This document shows positions 17,717 to 26,604 of a stretch of DNA of 64,000 bases, in pieces. Position numbers and translations under genes: made by a program. Each line of letters begins with the position of its first letter. The stretch's first letter is position 1. This stretch comes from Sphaerisporangium fuscum (lineage in GTDB: Bacteria > Actinomycetota > Actinomycetes > Streptosporangiales > Streptosporangiaceae), in NCBI RefSeq assembly GCF_018531465.1, contig NZ_JAHDTF010000023.1, positions 62,001 to 126,000 of the forward strand, written 5' to 3'. The notes beneath the pieces were generated by a model. The model was given only the letters and a program-made list of their open reading frames with translations. It ran no database searches and was not told where the DNA came from.

Positions 17717-18292
17717 TCAAATACGTGTTCGGTGGAAATTCATGAAGGACCGGCTCGGCGTCGGCCCCCGCTGCCCCTGGTACCGCGAGCCGTACCTGAC
17801 GCTCCCGTACGGATGCTCCGCCGGCGAGCTGAGCTTGAACATGCACAGCTGCCCGATCTTCATCCCCGGCCAGAGCTTGATGGGAAGCGTGGCGACGTTC
17901 GAGAGCTCCAGCGTGACATGCCCCTCGAACCCCGGATCGATGAACCCCGCCGTCGAGTGGGTGAGCAGCCCCAGCCGGCCGAGACTCGACTTGCCCTCCA
18001 GCCTGCTCGCGATGTCGTCCGGCAGCCCGATCACCTCGTACGTCGAGGCCAGCACGAACTCCCCCGGATGCAGGATGAACGGCTCCTCGCCGTCCGGCTC
18101 CACCAGCCGCGTCAGCTCGGCCTGCTCCACGGCGGGATCGATGTGGGGGTAGCGGTGGTTCTCGAAGACCCGGAAATAACGATCGAGCCGGACGTCGACA
18201 CTGGACGGCTGGATCATCTCCACGTCGAACGGATCGATCTTGACCCGCCCTGACTCGATCTCGATACGAATGTCACGATCGGATAGCAGCAC
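17717..18292 (-). CDS. dcd: dCTP deaminase (probably bifunctional deaminase/dUTPase)
   Basis: 191 residues with the family motifs IQPSSVDVRLD, GKSSLGRLGL and TAGFIDPGFEGHVTLELSN. Makes dUTP (or directly dUMP plus pyrophosphate in the bifunctional actinobacterial form) from dCTP for dTMP synthesis. Complete and uninterrupted; the adjacent tRNA marks the start of the foreign region. Confidence 0.95.
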   Translation of the reverse strand: MLLSDRDIRIEIESGRVKIDPFDVEMIQPSSVDVRLDRYFRVFENHRYPHIDPAVEQAELTRLVEPDGEEPFILHPGEFVLASTYEVIGLPDDIASRLEGKSSLGRLGLLTHSTAGFIDPGFEGHVTLELSNVATLPIKLWPGMKIGQLCMFKLSSPAEHPYGSVRYGSRYQGQRGPTPSRSFMNFHRTRI

Positions 18293-18407
18293 GTCAGCAA
18301 CCTACCAACGCCGCCCCCTCCCCTCGATCCGAACTCGACCCTCCCGAGTGGAGGTGACAGCCCCGGAGTTCCGCTAGAGTAGGTGCGTCGTCAGTCATCT
18401 GACCGAC

Positions 18408-18481
18408 GCGGGTGTAGTTCAATGGCAGAACATCAGCTTCCCAAGCTGACAGCGCGGGTTCGATTCCCGTCACCCGCTCCA
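18408..18481 (+). tRNA. tRNA-Gly(CCC), integration site
   Basis: Cloverleaf read by eye: acceptor GCGGGTG/CACCCGC, D arm GTTCAATGGCAGAAC, anticodon arm TCAGC-TTCCCAA-GCTGA with anticodon CCC, T arm GCGGG-TTCGATT-CCCGT, discriminator T and encoded CCA (18479-18481). Its 3' half and terminator are repeated at 26493-26591, marking it as the attachment site of an integrated element. Confidence 0.93.
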
Positions 18482-18537
18482 CCGCGAAGGCCCAGGTCAG
18501 GGGAATGATCCCGACCCGGGCCTTGATTGTTTCTGAG
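18438..18537 (+). repeat. att-type repeat, copy 1 (tRNA 3' half plus terminator)
   Basis: Runs from the anticodon loop of tRNA-Gly to GATTGTTTCTGAG past its terminator. The matching copy is at 26493-26591 in the same orientation, with scattered substitutions: the T-arm region CGGGTTCGA, TCACCCGCTCCAC, AAGGCCCAGG and ATTGTTTCTGAG are common to both. Interpreted as the tRNA-side attachment site. Confidence 0.75.
18487..18533 (+). terminator. tRNA-Gly terminator
   Basis: AAGGCCC and GGGCCTT arms close a long imperfect hairpin and are followed by GATTGTTT, a partial U-run. Part of the sequence duplicated at 26493-26591. Confidence 0.65.
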
Positions 18538-18544
18538 CTGAATC

Positions 18545-19370
18545 TCACTCGCATGCCAGACCCGTGCCAGACCAGTTGATCTTGGTTTCAGTGAGGGGCG
18601 GATCGTCACCGTCCTCGGGCTTGAGCCCTTCCTTGACGATCTCCCCTAGTGCGTCGGCGATGGCTCGATCACGATCCTGAGCCGTGTGCAGGTAGATCAT
18701 CGCCGCCTTGGTGCTGGAGTGGCCCATACGGGCCATAAGTTCCTTGAGGGAGGCACCGGTCGACGCGGCGAGCATGTTTCCCGTGTGCCGTAGGTCGTGA
18801 AAGTGGATCTTCGGGATCTCGGCTTTCGCGAGCGCTCTGGCCCACACCTTCATGAAGTTGCCGCGCCGGAGCTGCGCCGTGCTCCCCCACGAAGACCAGG
18901 CCGTCAGGCTCCGGCTCGCTGAACCGCTGAAGGTGCCACATCAGGTCACCGATGATGACGTCCGGCAGGTTGACCACACGCACACCCGCATCCGACTTCG
19001 GCGGCCCCGTGATCAGCTCCCCCGTCCTCATCTCGGACACCGACGCGTCGACCCTCACCGTGCGCCCGTCGAGATCGAGATTGCCTCGCCGCAGGGCAGC
19101 CAACTCGCCCCATCGCAAACTGCCGAAAGTGGCGAGGAGCGTCAGGGCGCGGAACCGGGGAGGCACGGCGCCGGCCAGGGCGAGGACTCGGGGCACGGTC
19201 AGCACCGGCCGCTCTTCGGGACGCTCCACGCCATTCTTGATCCGACACGGATTCTTCTTGATCAGGTCATCCTCCACCGCCGTGTTCAGGATGCCCCGCA
19301 GCAGCCGATATGCCTTCGCGACGGTCAAGGCGACAGCGCTCCGCGCCGCCGCACGGCCCGCCGCCCGCTC
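18545..19370 (-). pseudogene. Tyrosine recombinase (integrase), frameshifted and N-terminally decayed
   Basis: Two frames together encode the catalytic part of a phage/AICE-type integrase. The upstream frame has an arm/core region (KAYRLLRGILNTAVEDDLI, then FGSLRWGELAALRR with the first catalytic Arg). The downstream frame has HDLRHTGN, ARMGHSS and the nucleophile region AAMIYLHT. The reading frame shifts near 18850-18870, between VFVGEHGA and NFMKVWARAL, by a one-base loss. Upstream of about 19334 no integrase N-terminus is recognisable; the sequence becomes GC-rich and repetitive. Confidence 0.8.
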
Positions 19371-19912
19371 CGCCCGGCCGGGCATGCGGCGTGGACGCCG
19401 GTCGCGGCCGGCGGCGGGACTCCGGGCCGCCCGCCGCACACAGCACCCGCCGCACCGAACCGCACCCACCGCCCACAGACGCGCCGCCGCCTGCCACAGC
19501 TCGCCGAAAAGCGCTTACGGCCAGACATGCAGAAGCCGCCGCGGGCTACCGGACTCGAACCGGCTCATCCCCGTGAAGAGAGTCAGCAAGCTGATACGAA
19601 CTTTCCCATTCGCCTTTGCCCGCGACGACACATGCAGGCTACGGCCGAGCAGAGCCCACGTCGACGGATTTATCCCCGCCGCTCTCCCGCCGCTGTGGCC
19701 GGGCTAATGGGTCGGCCGCCACACCCGTACAGGTTGCGGTCGCGCTGTGGCTGATCGCCGGTCGGGTTGAGGGCGATCGAAAGTCCGGGCTTCGTCCCTC
19801 AGCCCGGCCCACCGCGTGCCTTGGTTGCTGTAGGTGCCGCCGTCCGAACGTTCGAAGCAGGGCGACGATACTTGATCTCGCACAACTTGACCCAACGGAC
19901 TGGAGGAACTAC
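19371..19912. other. Gap of ~540 bp without a recognisable gene
   Basis: Contains the decayed region where the integrase N-terminus should be and short open frames without similarity to anything I recognise. A tRNA-like stretch on the - strand at 19540-19623 (T arm GCCGG-TTCGAGT-CCGGT, acceptor-like GCGGGC/GCCCGC) cannot form a proper anticodon arm. Confidence 0.5.
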
Positions 19913-20185
19913 ATGATCGGCGACGTGCTATATCAGCCCTTACCCCTGACTCTTGGCGGATTGACCTTTGTCGCATTGTTCCTCGGCCTACGTCGAACGC
20001 GGCTACGCTCCTACTATCTGCTGTTGCCGGCCGCAGCTTGTTTCCTGGCCGCGATTGAGGAGTGGTATATGAGCACCTACCAACCTCAGACGAATATTCG
20101 CGTCGACCTGTTGTTCTTTCTGGCGCTGATGGTGGTTGCGACAGCGCTCGGCATTCTGCTGGCAGCTCTGCATCGCCGCTCGTAA
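19913..20185 (+). CDS. Small membrane protein, unknown
   Basis: 90 residues, three predicted membrane segments (LTLGGLTFVALFLGL; YYLLLPAAACFLAAI; LLFFLALMVVATALGILLA). GGAGG seven bases upstream of the ATG supports this start over a longer open frame from 19616. Not recognised. G+C is lower than its surroundings, consistent with transfer. Confidence 0.6.
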   Translation: MIGDVLYQPLPLTLGGLTFVALFLGLRRTRLRSYYLLLPAAACFLAAIEEWYMSTYQPQTNIRVDLLFFLALMVVATALGILLAALHRRS

Positions 20186-20271
20186 CGGAGTTCTACAGGT
20201 GGCCAGTAGGGACCTCGTCAAGCGCGATCTTTTGGTCATGGCTTGGACGGTCCTGATAAAGAAGAGGTTGG

Positions 20272-21637
20272 TACTCCAGTGACACATTGAGATCATGGTT
20301 GGGATCTGCGCTGGTAGTGGCATCGGCGGGCGGTGGCTTGATGGCGGCGTCGCCAGTGTGACCAGTGCAGGATCTCCTCGATTCGGTGGTGTCGGGTGAG
20401 GGCGAGGGCGGCCAGCAAGCGTCGGATCTCCGGCATGGTCACGCCGTCGGGCTGGGATGCGGCCAGGGCCGCGAGGAAGGCCAGGGCGAGCATCGCCAGG
20501 GTGATGTGGCGGTGCCGGCCGTCCCAGCCGCGGACCTGGTAGTGGTCCAGCCCGACCTGGCCTATGGCGGCCTGGAAGGACGCCTCAACTGTCCAGCGGA
20601 TGCCGGCGATGCGCACCAGGGCGGCCAGCGGCATCGGGGTGGGTGCGTAGCAGCGGTAGAAGGCCAGTTCCCCGGTAACCGGGTTGCGGCGGATTAGCGG
20701 CCATCGGTGACCGGGCCGGTGGGTGTCGATGCGGGTCCAGGCCCAGGCGTACCAGCGGGGTCCCTTGGCGCCGCCCCCAGCGCTGTAGCGGTGCCAGTGG
20801 TCGTCCGGAACATGGGCGGCGATCTGGGCGGCCTGCCAGTCGACGCCCTCGCGCCGCACCCGGGCCGTGCCCGCGATCACCAGCACATACCCGGCCTGCC
20901 GGGCTTCCGGCAGCGCGCGCAAGCGCGGGTCCTGACCGTAGACCTCATCGCCGGTCACCCAGGGCGCATCGATCCCGGCGGCCAACGCGGCGGCGATCAT
21001 CTGCGCGGCCAGGGCGGGTTTGGTGACGAAGGCGATCTCATCGGGCACTTTGCGGAACGGCAGCGGGACGGGTCGGCCAGCCAGAAGTGTTCGGGCAGGT
21101 ACAGGCGGCGATCGATCAATGCCCGGCCGCGCGTGGTGGCATAGGCCAAGAACACGCCGACCTGGCTGGTTTCGATCCGGCCGGCCGTACCGGTGTACTG
21201 AAGTTGCACCCCGGCCTTTCGGCAGCCCTTCTTGAGGAAGCCGGTCTCGTCGACGATCAGGACACCGCCCGCGCCGAGGTGTTCGCTCACGTAGCCGCGT
21301 ACGGCCTCGGCGTCCCAGCGTGCGCTGCGCAGCAGGCGTCGCATGGTCTGCGGGCCGCTCAGCCCGGCGTGCTCGGCCAGGTTCCAGCAGTTCTTGCGCT
21401 CGACGTCCGACAGCAGGCCCCGGACGTACGCGCTCGCCGCGCGACGTGGCTCGATGCGGCTGAACCGGTGCGCGATCCGCGTCATCAGCTCATTGAGGGT
21501 GACGATCCAGTGGTCAGGGTCTACGCTGTCGGCCACAGCCACGCGATCTTCAGATGTCTTCACAAACTCCGGATGGTCACGTGGTGGCCGTTCTCGTGCC
21601 ACCTGAGCCGCGAAGATCGCGAACTGTCGCTGGAGTA
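20272..21637 (-). mobile_element. IS701-like insertion sequence, 1.37 kb, with inactivated transposase
   Basis: Imperfect terminal inverted repeats: TACTCCAG..GACA..GATC at 20272-20294 and its inverse at 21615-21637 (18 of 23 positions match by my alignment). The element encodes a DDE transposase on the - strand split by a frameshift. The transposase stop lies inside the left repeat. I could not identify a convincing target duplication; CTAG sits at 21639-21642 on the right only. Confidence 0.8.
20293..21602 (-). pseudogene. IS701-family transposase, frameshifted
   Basis: The N-terminal frame (20997-21602) has DHWIVTLNELM, the first catalytic Asp in VLIVDETGFLKKG and the conserved GTAGRIETSQVGVFLAYA. 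The C-terminal frame (20293-21048) continues with VPDEIAFVTKPALA, the second Asp in WVTGDEVYGQD and the Glu region RWTVEASFQAA. The frames join near 21050 by a one-base change, so the product is not made intact unless ribosomes slip. Confidence 0.85.
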
Positions 21638-21638
21638 G

Positions 21639-22532
21639 CTAGCCGATCCAGCCGTTGCCGATCTTCACCGGTGGTTGACTGCTGTAGCCGCGCTTGCTCT
21701 CGCCGGGGTAGAGCCACAGGTCCCAGGTGTCGTAATTGATGGCGATGATGTCCTGGTGACCGTCGCCGTCCCAGTCCGCGACGCTGGCGACGAGATACCG
21801 TTGCCAGCCGTTACCGATCTGCACCAGCGGTTGAGAGCTGAAGCCTCGGACACTTTCACCGGGATAGAGAATCAACAGATCGTTCAGGCGACCGTTGCCG
21901 ATGATGTCCTGGTGGCCGTCGCCGTCCCAGTCCGCCACCCACCGGTAGTAATAGATGGCACCGGCCGCCTTACTGACCCCCACCCTTGGCTGGCTGCTGT
22001 AGCCGCGCTTGCTCTCGCCGGGGTAGAGCCACAGCCCGCCGCCTTGGTGCGCGAGGATGTCCTGGTGGCCGTCGCCGTCCCAGTCCGCCAGTCCACGGAT
22101 GTAGTACCCATCCCATCCGTTGCCGATGACCACCGGTTGCTGGCTGCTGTAGCCGCGCTTGCTCTCGCCCGGGTAGAGCCAAAGCAGGCCGGTGCTGCGC
22201 TGGATGGCGAGGATGTCCTGGTGGCCGTCCCCGTCCCAATCCGTCATCCCGCGCACGTAGTAATCGTTCCAGCCATTGCCGATTCTCACCCGTTGCTGGC
22301 TGCTGTAGCCGCGCTTGCTCTCGCCCGGATAGAGCCATAAGTAGCCGGTGCTGCTGTCAATGGCGATGAGGTCCTGGTGGCCGTCCCCGTCCCAGTCCGT
22401 CACCCCTCTTAGTGAAATTGTGGGATCCGCGGTCGCGCGCGCGGGCGGGGAGAACGCCAGCGCGACGACTGTCATGAGGAGAATTGCTGTGGCGCGACGG
22501 ACTCTCGATGGGCGCTGAGCGAATTGCACCAC
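21639..22532 (-). CDS. Secreted FG-GAP (VCBS) repeat protein, five repeats
   Basis: 297 residues with a signal peptide (ILLMTVVALAFSPPARA) and five tandem repeats of about 50 residues, each with the calcium-binding loop DWDGDGHQD and most with LYPGESKRGYSSQ. Predicted beta-propeller-type surface or secreted protein; no catalytic domain. The stop codon sits two bases outside the IS701 end, so the original C-terminus may have been cut or the IS landed exactly at the stop. GTG start at 22532. Function unknown. Confidence 0.75.
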   Translation of the reverse strand: MVQFAQRPSRVRRATAILLMTVVALAFSPPARATADPTISLRGVTDWDGDGHQDLIAIDSSTGYLWLYPGESKRGYSSQQRVRIGNGWNDYYVRGMTDWDGDGHQDILAIQRSTGLLWLYPGESKRGYSSQQPVVIGNGWDGYYIRGLADWDGDGHQDILAHQGGGLWLYPGESKRGYSSQPRVGVSKAAGAIYYYRWVADWDGDGHQDIIGNGRLNDLLILYPGESVRGFSSQPLVQIGNGWQRYLVASVADWDGDGHQDIIAINYDTWDLWLYPGESKRGYSSQPPVKIGNGWIG

Positions 22533-22785
22533 GCATTCCTCTTTCGATGCTGGAGCGGCAAAGATCTGCGCCGATGATCGTATTCTCGGAGCAGCGTGAA
22601 AGCTTACGAGGGTGAGCGCCTCAATCGATTTTAGGCGGCGGCCGTCTCAAGTGTCGAGTCGGTGGCGCGGTGAAATTCGGGCGAACCACCCCGCCCGCGC
22701 CCCCCGCAGACTGGTCCCGCCGACCGCGATGCATAGTGAGCCTTGCGGGATATATGGGTCATTGGGCGAAAAGTGATGAACGACG

Positions 22786-23316
22786 ATGCAATGGCTGGGG
22801 ATCAGCGAGCAGGAGGGGGCCGTCTACATCGAGCTCCTGCGGCGCCGCCGGGCGATGGTCTCCGACGGGCTGGGCATGCCAGTGACGACCGTGACGGCCG
22901 CGGTGGCCCGCCTGGTCGAGCTGGGCCTGGCCACCCGCGACGAGAGCGGGCTGAACGTGGCCCTGCCGCCCAGCGTCGGGCTCGGCGGACTGATCGCGCA
23001 ACGGCAGGCCGCGCTGCACCAGACCCAGGGCAGGTTGAGGGAGCTGATGGAGGTCTACCGCAAGGCAGGCGCCTCGTCCGCGGGTGACATCGAGGTGCTC
23101 ACCACCACGGAGGAGCTCAGAAGCTGGGTCGACAACATAGAGCGCGGCACCAAACGGGACCTGCAGGTCTTCTTCCGGCCCCCTTACCTGCTGGACGTCG
23201 AACTCGACGATTCCATCAACCCGGCCCCCGCCCATCTTTACGTGTACGAACGCGCCGCACTCGACAATCCGAGTGCGGCGGCCGAGATCGGCGGATTCCT
23301 GTGGAGCGCTCGATGA
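22786..23316 (+). pseudogene. TrmB/LuxR-type regulator, C-terminally truncated
   Basis: Begins with a TrmB-like winged helix (GISEQEGAVYIELLRRRRAM..LGLATRD), then a region common to actinomycete HTH regulators that end in a LuxR helix-turn-helix. The frame stops at GGFLWSAR where the family normally continues for another ~120 residues including the DNA-binding LuxR domain. The break coincides with a transposase scrap (23306-23368), which implies truncation by an insertion. Possibly non-functional or dominant-negative. Confidence 0.65.
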
Positions 23317-23368
23317 CCGCCAGGATGTACTGACGTTGACCGTCGAGGGTAATGGCCTCGATGAAATC
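23306..23368 (-). pseudogene. Transposase fragment (rve integrase core)
   Basis: On the - strand this encodes DFIEAITLDGQRQYILAVIE, matching the part of rve-type transposases next to the catalytic Asp. Only about 21 codons remain; frames to either side are unrelated. It abuts the truncated regulator. Confidence 0.55.
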
Positions 23369-23448
23369 GCAGACCCGCCTTTGGTTCTCAGCCTGCATCC
23401 GGGATTCGGGCGTAACTCCGCAGGGTGTGGTCAACCTACGTGGTCAGA

Positions 23449-23817
23449 TCACGGCATAGGCGAGCCGACGCGATGCAGTGTTCCGTCAGAGTCGACGTAG
23501 CCGAACTCTCGGAGTCCGTACGGAGTGTCGTGAGGCTCGCCGAGGCGGCCAGTGACGTCTGCCGCGACCCATTCGGCGTACAGGGCATCGGCGTCTGAGA
23601 CATAGATGTACACGACGGCGGCAGTGCGGGCAGGATCGTGCTCGTTCCATTCGGTGAGATGGAGCGAAACCGACCCCCGAGTGACGAACCCATATCCAGG
23701 GTCCTCCTCGGATTGCCGCACCGTGAACCCCAGGTGACGGTAACGCTCGAGTGCGGCGGCCAGATTACGGACGGGGATCACAGGCGCCACCGTCTCGAAG
23801 ACAACCTTGCTGTCCAT
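23449..23817 (-). CDS. VOC superfamily protein (glyoxalase/bleomycin-resistance fold)
   Basis: 122 residues, one complete VOC module (APVIPVRNLAAALERYRHLGF at the start, DTPYGLREFGYVDSDGT at the end, the latter typical of bleomycin-resistance-type proteins). Could bind a small drug or act on a small substrate; no more specific call is possible. Start at MDSKVV; an upstream in-frame start at 23841 is less likely. Confidence 0.8.
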   Translation of the reverse strand: MDSKVVFETVAPVIPVRNLAAALERYRHLGFTVRQSEEDPGYGFVTRGSVSLHLTEWNEHDPARTAAVVYIYVSDADALYAEWVAADVTGRLGEPHDTPYGLREFGYVDSDGTLHRVGSPMP

Positions 23818-24682
23818 GGCCTCTCCTACGGCTGTCGGCACGGGAAGTCGATGCGAGGCTATGCGGTGGCCCTGACAGTTTCACGGGTGGCCGAAGTATT
23901 TCTCAGCGCCTCCGGCAGGGGCGCTCCGGCTCCGGGATGGCGCCGAGCTGGAGAGCGCGGGCCATGAGTGGCTGAGGTAGGAGCCACGCATCCCTGCTGT
24001 CGTCGACCAGGCAAGCCCAGCAGACCGGCTGCCGCTTCGCGATGGGCCAACGGCATACGGGATGCACGGGAGAGCGAGGCGTGCGCGTCCGCGCGGGTCA
24101 CGAGCCCGCTCCAGTTGCAGTTTTAGTTGCAGTTCCCCGCCGCACGAGGTAGTTCCAGGAGGACCGCCGGGCGGTGTCGGTCCAGGTGGAACGGATCGGG
24201 ACGGCCGAGAGCCGCATTGCTATTGCGGTTTGGGTGACCCCTCGTAACGACGCTACACGTCCGAAAGGCGATCAAGGCGCTCATGTCTGGATCACCGTCG
24301 GCTTTCGGTTTTATCCAAATCCGGCCACGCCACAATTGTGCGTTCCGCCGGAGAATGTCGGCATTTCCAGGATGACGTGCACCATCGCCGTTCATCCACC
24401 CCTGCCTGGTGCACTTCATTCACATAGTTGCCGGTGACGAGTGACGCGAAGACCTGTCAAGACGCTAAGAGTATCGCCGAAGCGGCTGTTCATGCCCCCC
24501 TTGGGTGCTCTTGTTGCGCTCTCATTCTGACGTTTGGATCTAGGGAGGCTCTTCTGTGGTGCGCCATAAGCAGCGGTTCCGGACGCCTTACCCGCGCTGC
24601 CGCCTGTTCTGCTCGGCCCGGTCCTCTCGTAGTGCGCGGGGCAATCGGCCTGCGCCGTTCGGCAAGAGAAGGAGTCTTGAGA
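23818..24682. other. ~860 bp without a supported gene
   Basis: Open frames here are short and resemble nothing. Two copies of AGTTGCAGTT lie side by side at about 24113-24135. G+C is lower from 24200 to 24540. AGGGAGG at 24541-24547 precedes a GTG at 24556, but that frame overlaps the next gene and looks non-coding. Confidence 0.4.
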
Positions 24683-26134
24683 ATGAGTGCGCTGACCTAC
24701 ACCGTCCTCACCGATCCAACGTCACTGGAGGCCTCAGTGGACGGGCGGACCCCGTCCACAGGGACGGTGTATCTCATGGTCACCAACACCGGAGAGGAGG
24801 TGGCCTGGTTGAAGATCGAGGTGAGGGTGCCTGTCGGCGACCGCGCAGGCCACCTGACCCGGGAAATCAGCACCATCAAACTGAAGGGCGAGTACACCGA
24901 CACCCTGGGCACTCAGACGGACTTCCGAATCGAGCCCGACATCCAGCCGGTGAACATTCAGCAGCAGGGCACCAACGTTTTCGAGGTCACCCCCCAGAGC
25001 GGTCGCATAGCCGCTTTCGAACCCGGCGACTACATGTTACTGACACTGGAGAACGTCACCGTCGCCCCTACCGCCGGGGTGGCCGTGCTGATAGTGCGAG
25101 AAATCCTCAAAACCGATACCGGGTGGGAGACCAAGTACGCGGCGGTGCCGCTGGTGAAGGCGACAGCGAAGGAGATTCCGGCACCGCGCGACTTCCGCCC
25201 GGACAAGGCGATCCTGGACACCGGAGAAGACCTCACGCTGAGCTGGGACGGGTCTCCCGACTTCACCTATGAGATCGTGTTCCCGGGCGGGCGGAGCCCC
25301 GTCTCGGGGGGTGCCTGGTCACCGCCCACGCCGCAGCGGGCCACCACCTACATCCTCGTCGCCACCGACCCCATCACCCAGAAGCAGCATTTCCTCACCA
25401 CCACCGTGCAGGTGCGCCGTCCCGTGCTGGAATCGCTCACCGCCACCGTCGGCATCGACACACCCTGGGTCCAGGGGACGGCGCACAAGGGGCGCGTCAC
25501 CTTCACCGACACAGGGGCTGAGATCTTCGACAACACGGGCGGGCAGGGTACTGTGACGGCCGACAAGGCCCTCTTGAACGGCGTGAACACCGGATGGGTG
25601 CAAGGGCGGAGCGCCGACGACGGAAAGATCACCTTCCCGAAGGATGGGATCGACGTCCGCCAAGGAAGCGGAGCGTGGGGAAACGTGCACGCCGACAAGG
25701 CCGACGTCAACGGCGTCAACACCAAATGGGTGCAGGGACGACACAGTGACGACGGATGGATCAGCTTCCCCAAGGAAGGGCTGAACGTGTACCGGGCGGG
25801 CACCCATGACTGGGGAACCGTGTTCGCGAAGCACGGCCGAATGGCTTCAGGGAAGACTCGCCCCGGACAGGGCTGGAGGGCTTACGCTCCCGACAGCATC
25901 TGCATTGACGTGGACACCAGCGCAGGTGAGTTCACCGGCAACCCTGTCTACCTCACCTCCATCGGAGGCGCCGGCGGCATGCAGTACGACCTGGTCGGCA
26001 CCAGTGCGGTCTACGACATCACCGCCAACAAGTTCAGCGTCTACCTCAAATGGCGCGACGACCGCGAACTGACTCCCGCCATGGCCCAGCAGTTCGGCTG
26101 GTACATCAACTGGATCGGCTACGACACCCCCTGA
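24683..26134 (+). CDS. Unrecognised protein with three internal repeats and Ig-like N-terminal part
   Basis: 483 residues, no signal peptide or membrane segment. Residues ~1-160 look like an all-beta domain (TVYLMVTNTGEEVAWLKIEV); ~165-240 like a second beta sandwich (LTLSWDGSPDFTYEI). Residues ~250-385 hold three copies of a ~40-residue unit with NT.WVQGR..DDG.I.FPK.G and a following DKA..NGVNT. The C-terminal ~95 residues include VYLTSIGGAGGMQYDLVG. The modular repeat suggests an adhesive, fibre-like or binding protein (inference). ATG at 24683 after GAAGGAG; the frame stays open back to 24428. Confidence 0.7.
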   Translation: MSALTYTVLTDPTSLEASVDGRTPSTGTVYLMVTNTGEEVAWLKIEVRVPVGDRAGHLTREISTIKLKGEYTDTLGTQTDFRIEPDIQPVNIQQQGTNVFEVTPQSGRIAAFEPGDYMLLTLENVTVAPTAGVAVLIVREILKTDTGWETKYAAVPLVKATAKEIPAPRDFRPDKAILDTGEDLTLSWDGSPDFTYEIVFPGGRSPVSGGAWSPPTPQRATTYILVATDPITQKQHFLTTTVQVRRPVLESLTATVGIDTPWVQGTAHKGRVTFTDTGAEIFDNTGGQGTVTADKALLNGVNTGWVQGRSADDGKITFPKDGIDVRQGSGAWGNVHADKADVNGVNTKWVQGRHSDDGWISFPKEGLNVYRAGTHDWGTVFAKHGRMASGKTRPGQGWRAYAPDSICIDVDTSAGEFTGNPVYLTSIGGAGGMQYDLVGTSAVYDITANKFSVYLKWRDDRELTPAMAQQFGWYINWIGYDTP

Positions 26135-26604
26135 CCTCGCACTGATCCCTGAAGCAGAGCTTCGGGCGCCCAGGCTGCTCGGGAAACCAGCCGAACCCTG
26201 CCCCCTGGCGCCGCAGCCGGCCCCACTGCGGCGCCCATCGCCCAGCATGCGAGCAGACCAGGGCCAGGAGGTCAAGGCCGTTCGTCCGACGGGACGCTCC
26301 ACCTTGCCCCCTGGCCCGCTCCCCTTGGGGACGACGGGATGATCAGGTAGGCGCGGAGTGCGCGCCACAGAGAGAAGAGGAGGTCACGGGCTGATCTGCC
26401 GGGCCATCAAGCAGGGTGACGAGGGTCGACCATGGCCACTTATGCCCCGCACGAAGCCCAAGTCAGCGGCTCTACGGCCGTGATCCATTCGATTCCCAGC
26501 TGACAGCACGGGTTCGACTCCCCTCACCCGCTCCACACCTAAGGCCCAGGCCAGGAAGCAGATTCCGGCCCGGGCCTCGATTGTTTCTGAGGGCCCGCGC
26601 AGTC
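26135..26604. other. Gap holding the distal att copy; no gene
   Basis: No supported coding frame. The - strand frame over 26384-26608 is an antisense translation of the tRNA-derived repeat. Confidence 0.6.
26493..26591 (+). repeat. att-type repeat, copy 2 (diverged tRNA-Gly 3' half plus terminator)
   Basis: Matches 18438-18537 from the anticodon loop through the T arm (CGGGTTCGACTCC), acceptor end TCACCCGCTCCAC and the terminator arms to ATTGTTTCTGAG, with one gap and several substitutions. The 5' half of the tRNA is absent, so it is not a functional tRNA. Read as the distal attachment site of the element. Confidence 0.72.

Larger units (their letters stand above)
18438..26591. mobile_element. 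Degenerate integrative element in tRNA-Gly(CCC)
   Basis: About 8.15 kb bounded by two direct copies of the tRNA-Gly 3' half with its terminator. A tyrosine integrase remnant points towards the tRNA at the left end, the usual arrangement for tRNA-integrating plasmids and prophages. Contents: broken integrase, small membrane protein, frameshifted IS701-like element, FG-GAP repeat protein, truncated regulator, transposase scrap, VOC protein, repeat protein. No replication, transfer or phage structural genes were recognised, so it is decayed cargo rather than an active element. Exact ends and origin are inferred. Confidence 0.65.

Noticed and set aside
18294..18554. - strand ORF containing VERVTGIEPALSAWE
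   Set aside because: It is the antisense of tRNA-Gly; this peptide is a common spurious translation. The same applies to the ORF at 26384-26608.
19540..19623. tRNA-like stretch on the - strand
   Set aside because: T arm and acceptor-like ends are present, but the anticodon arm collapses to a two-base loop (TCAGC-TT-GCTGA), so it cannot be a working tRNA.
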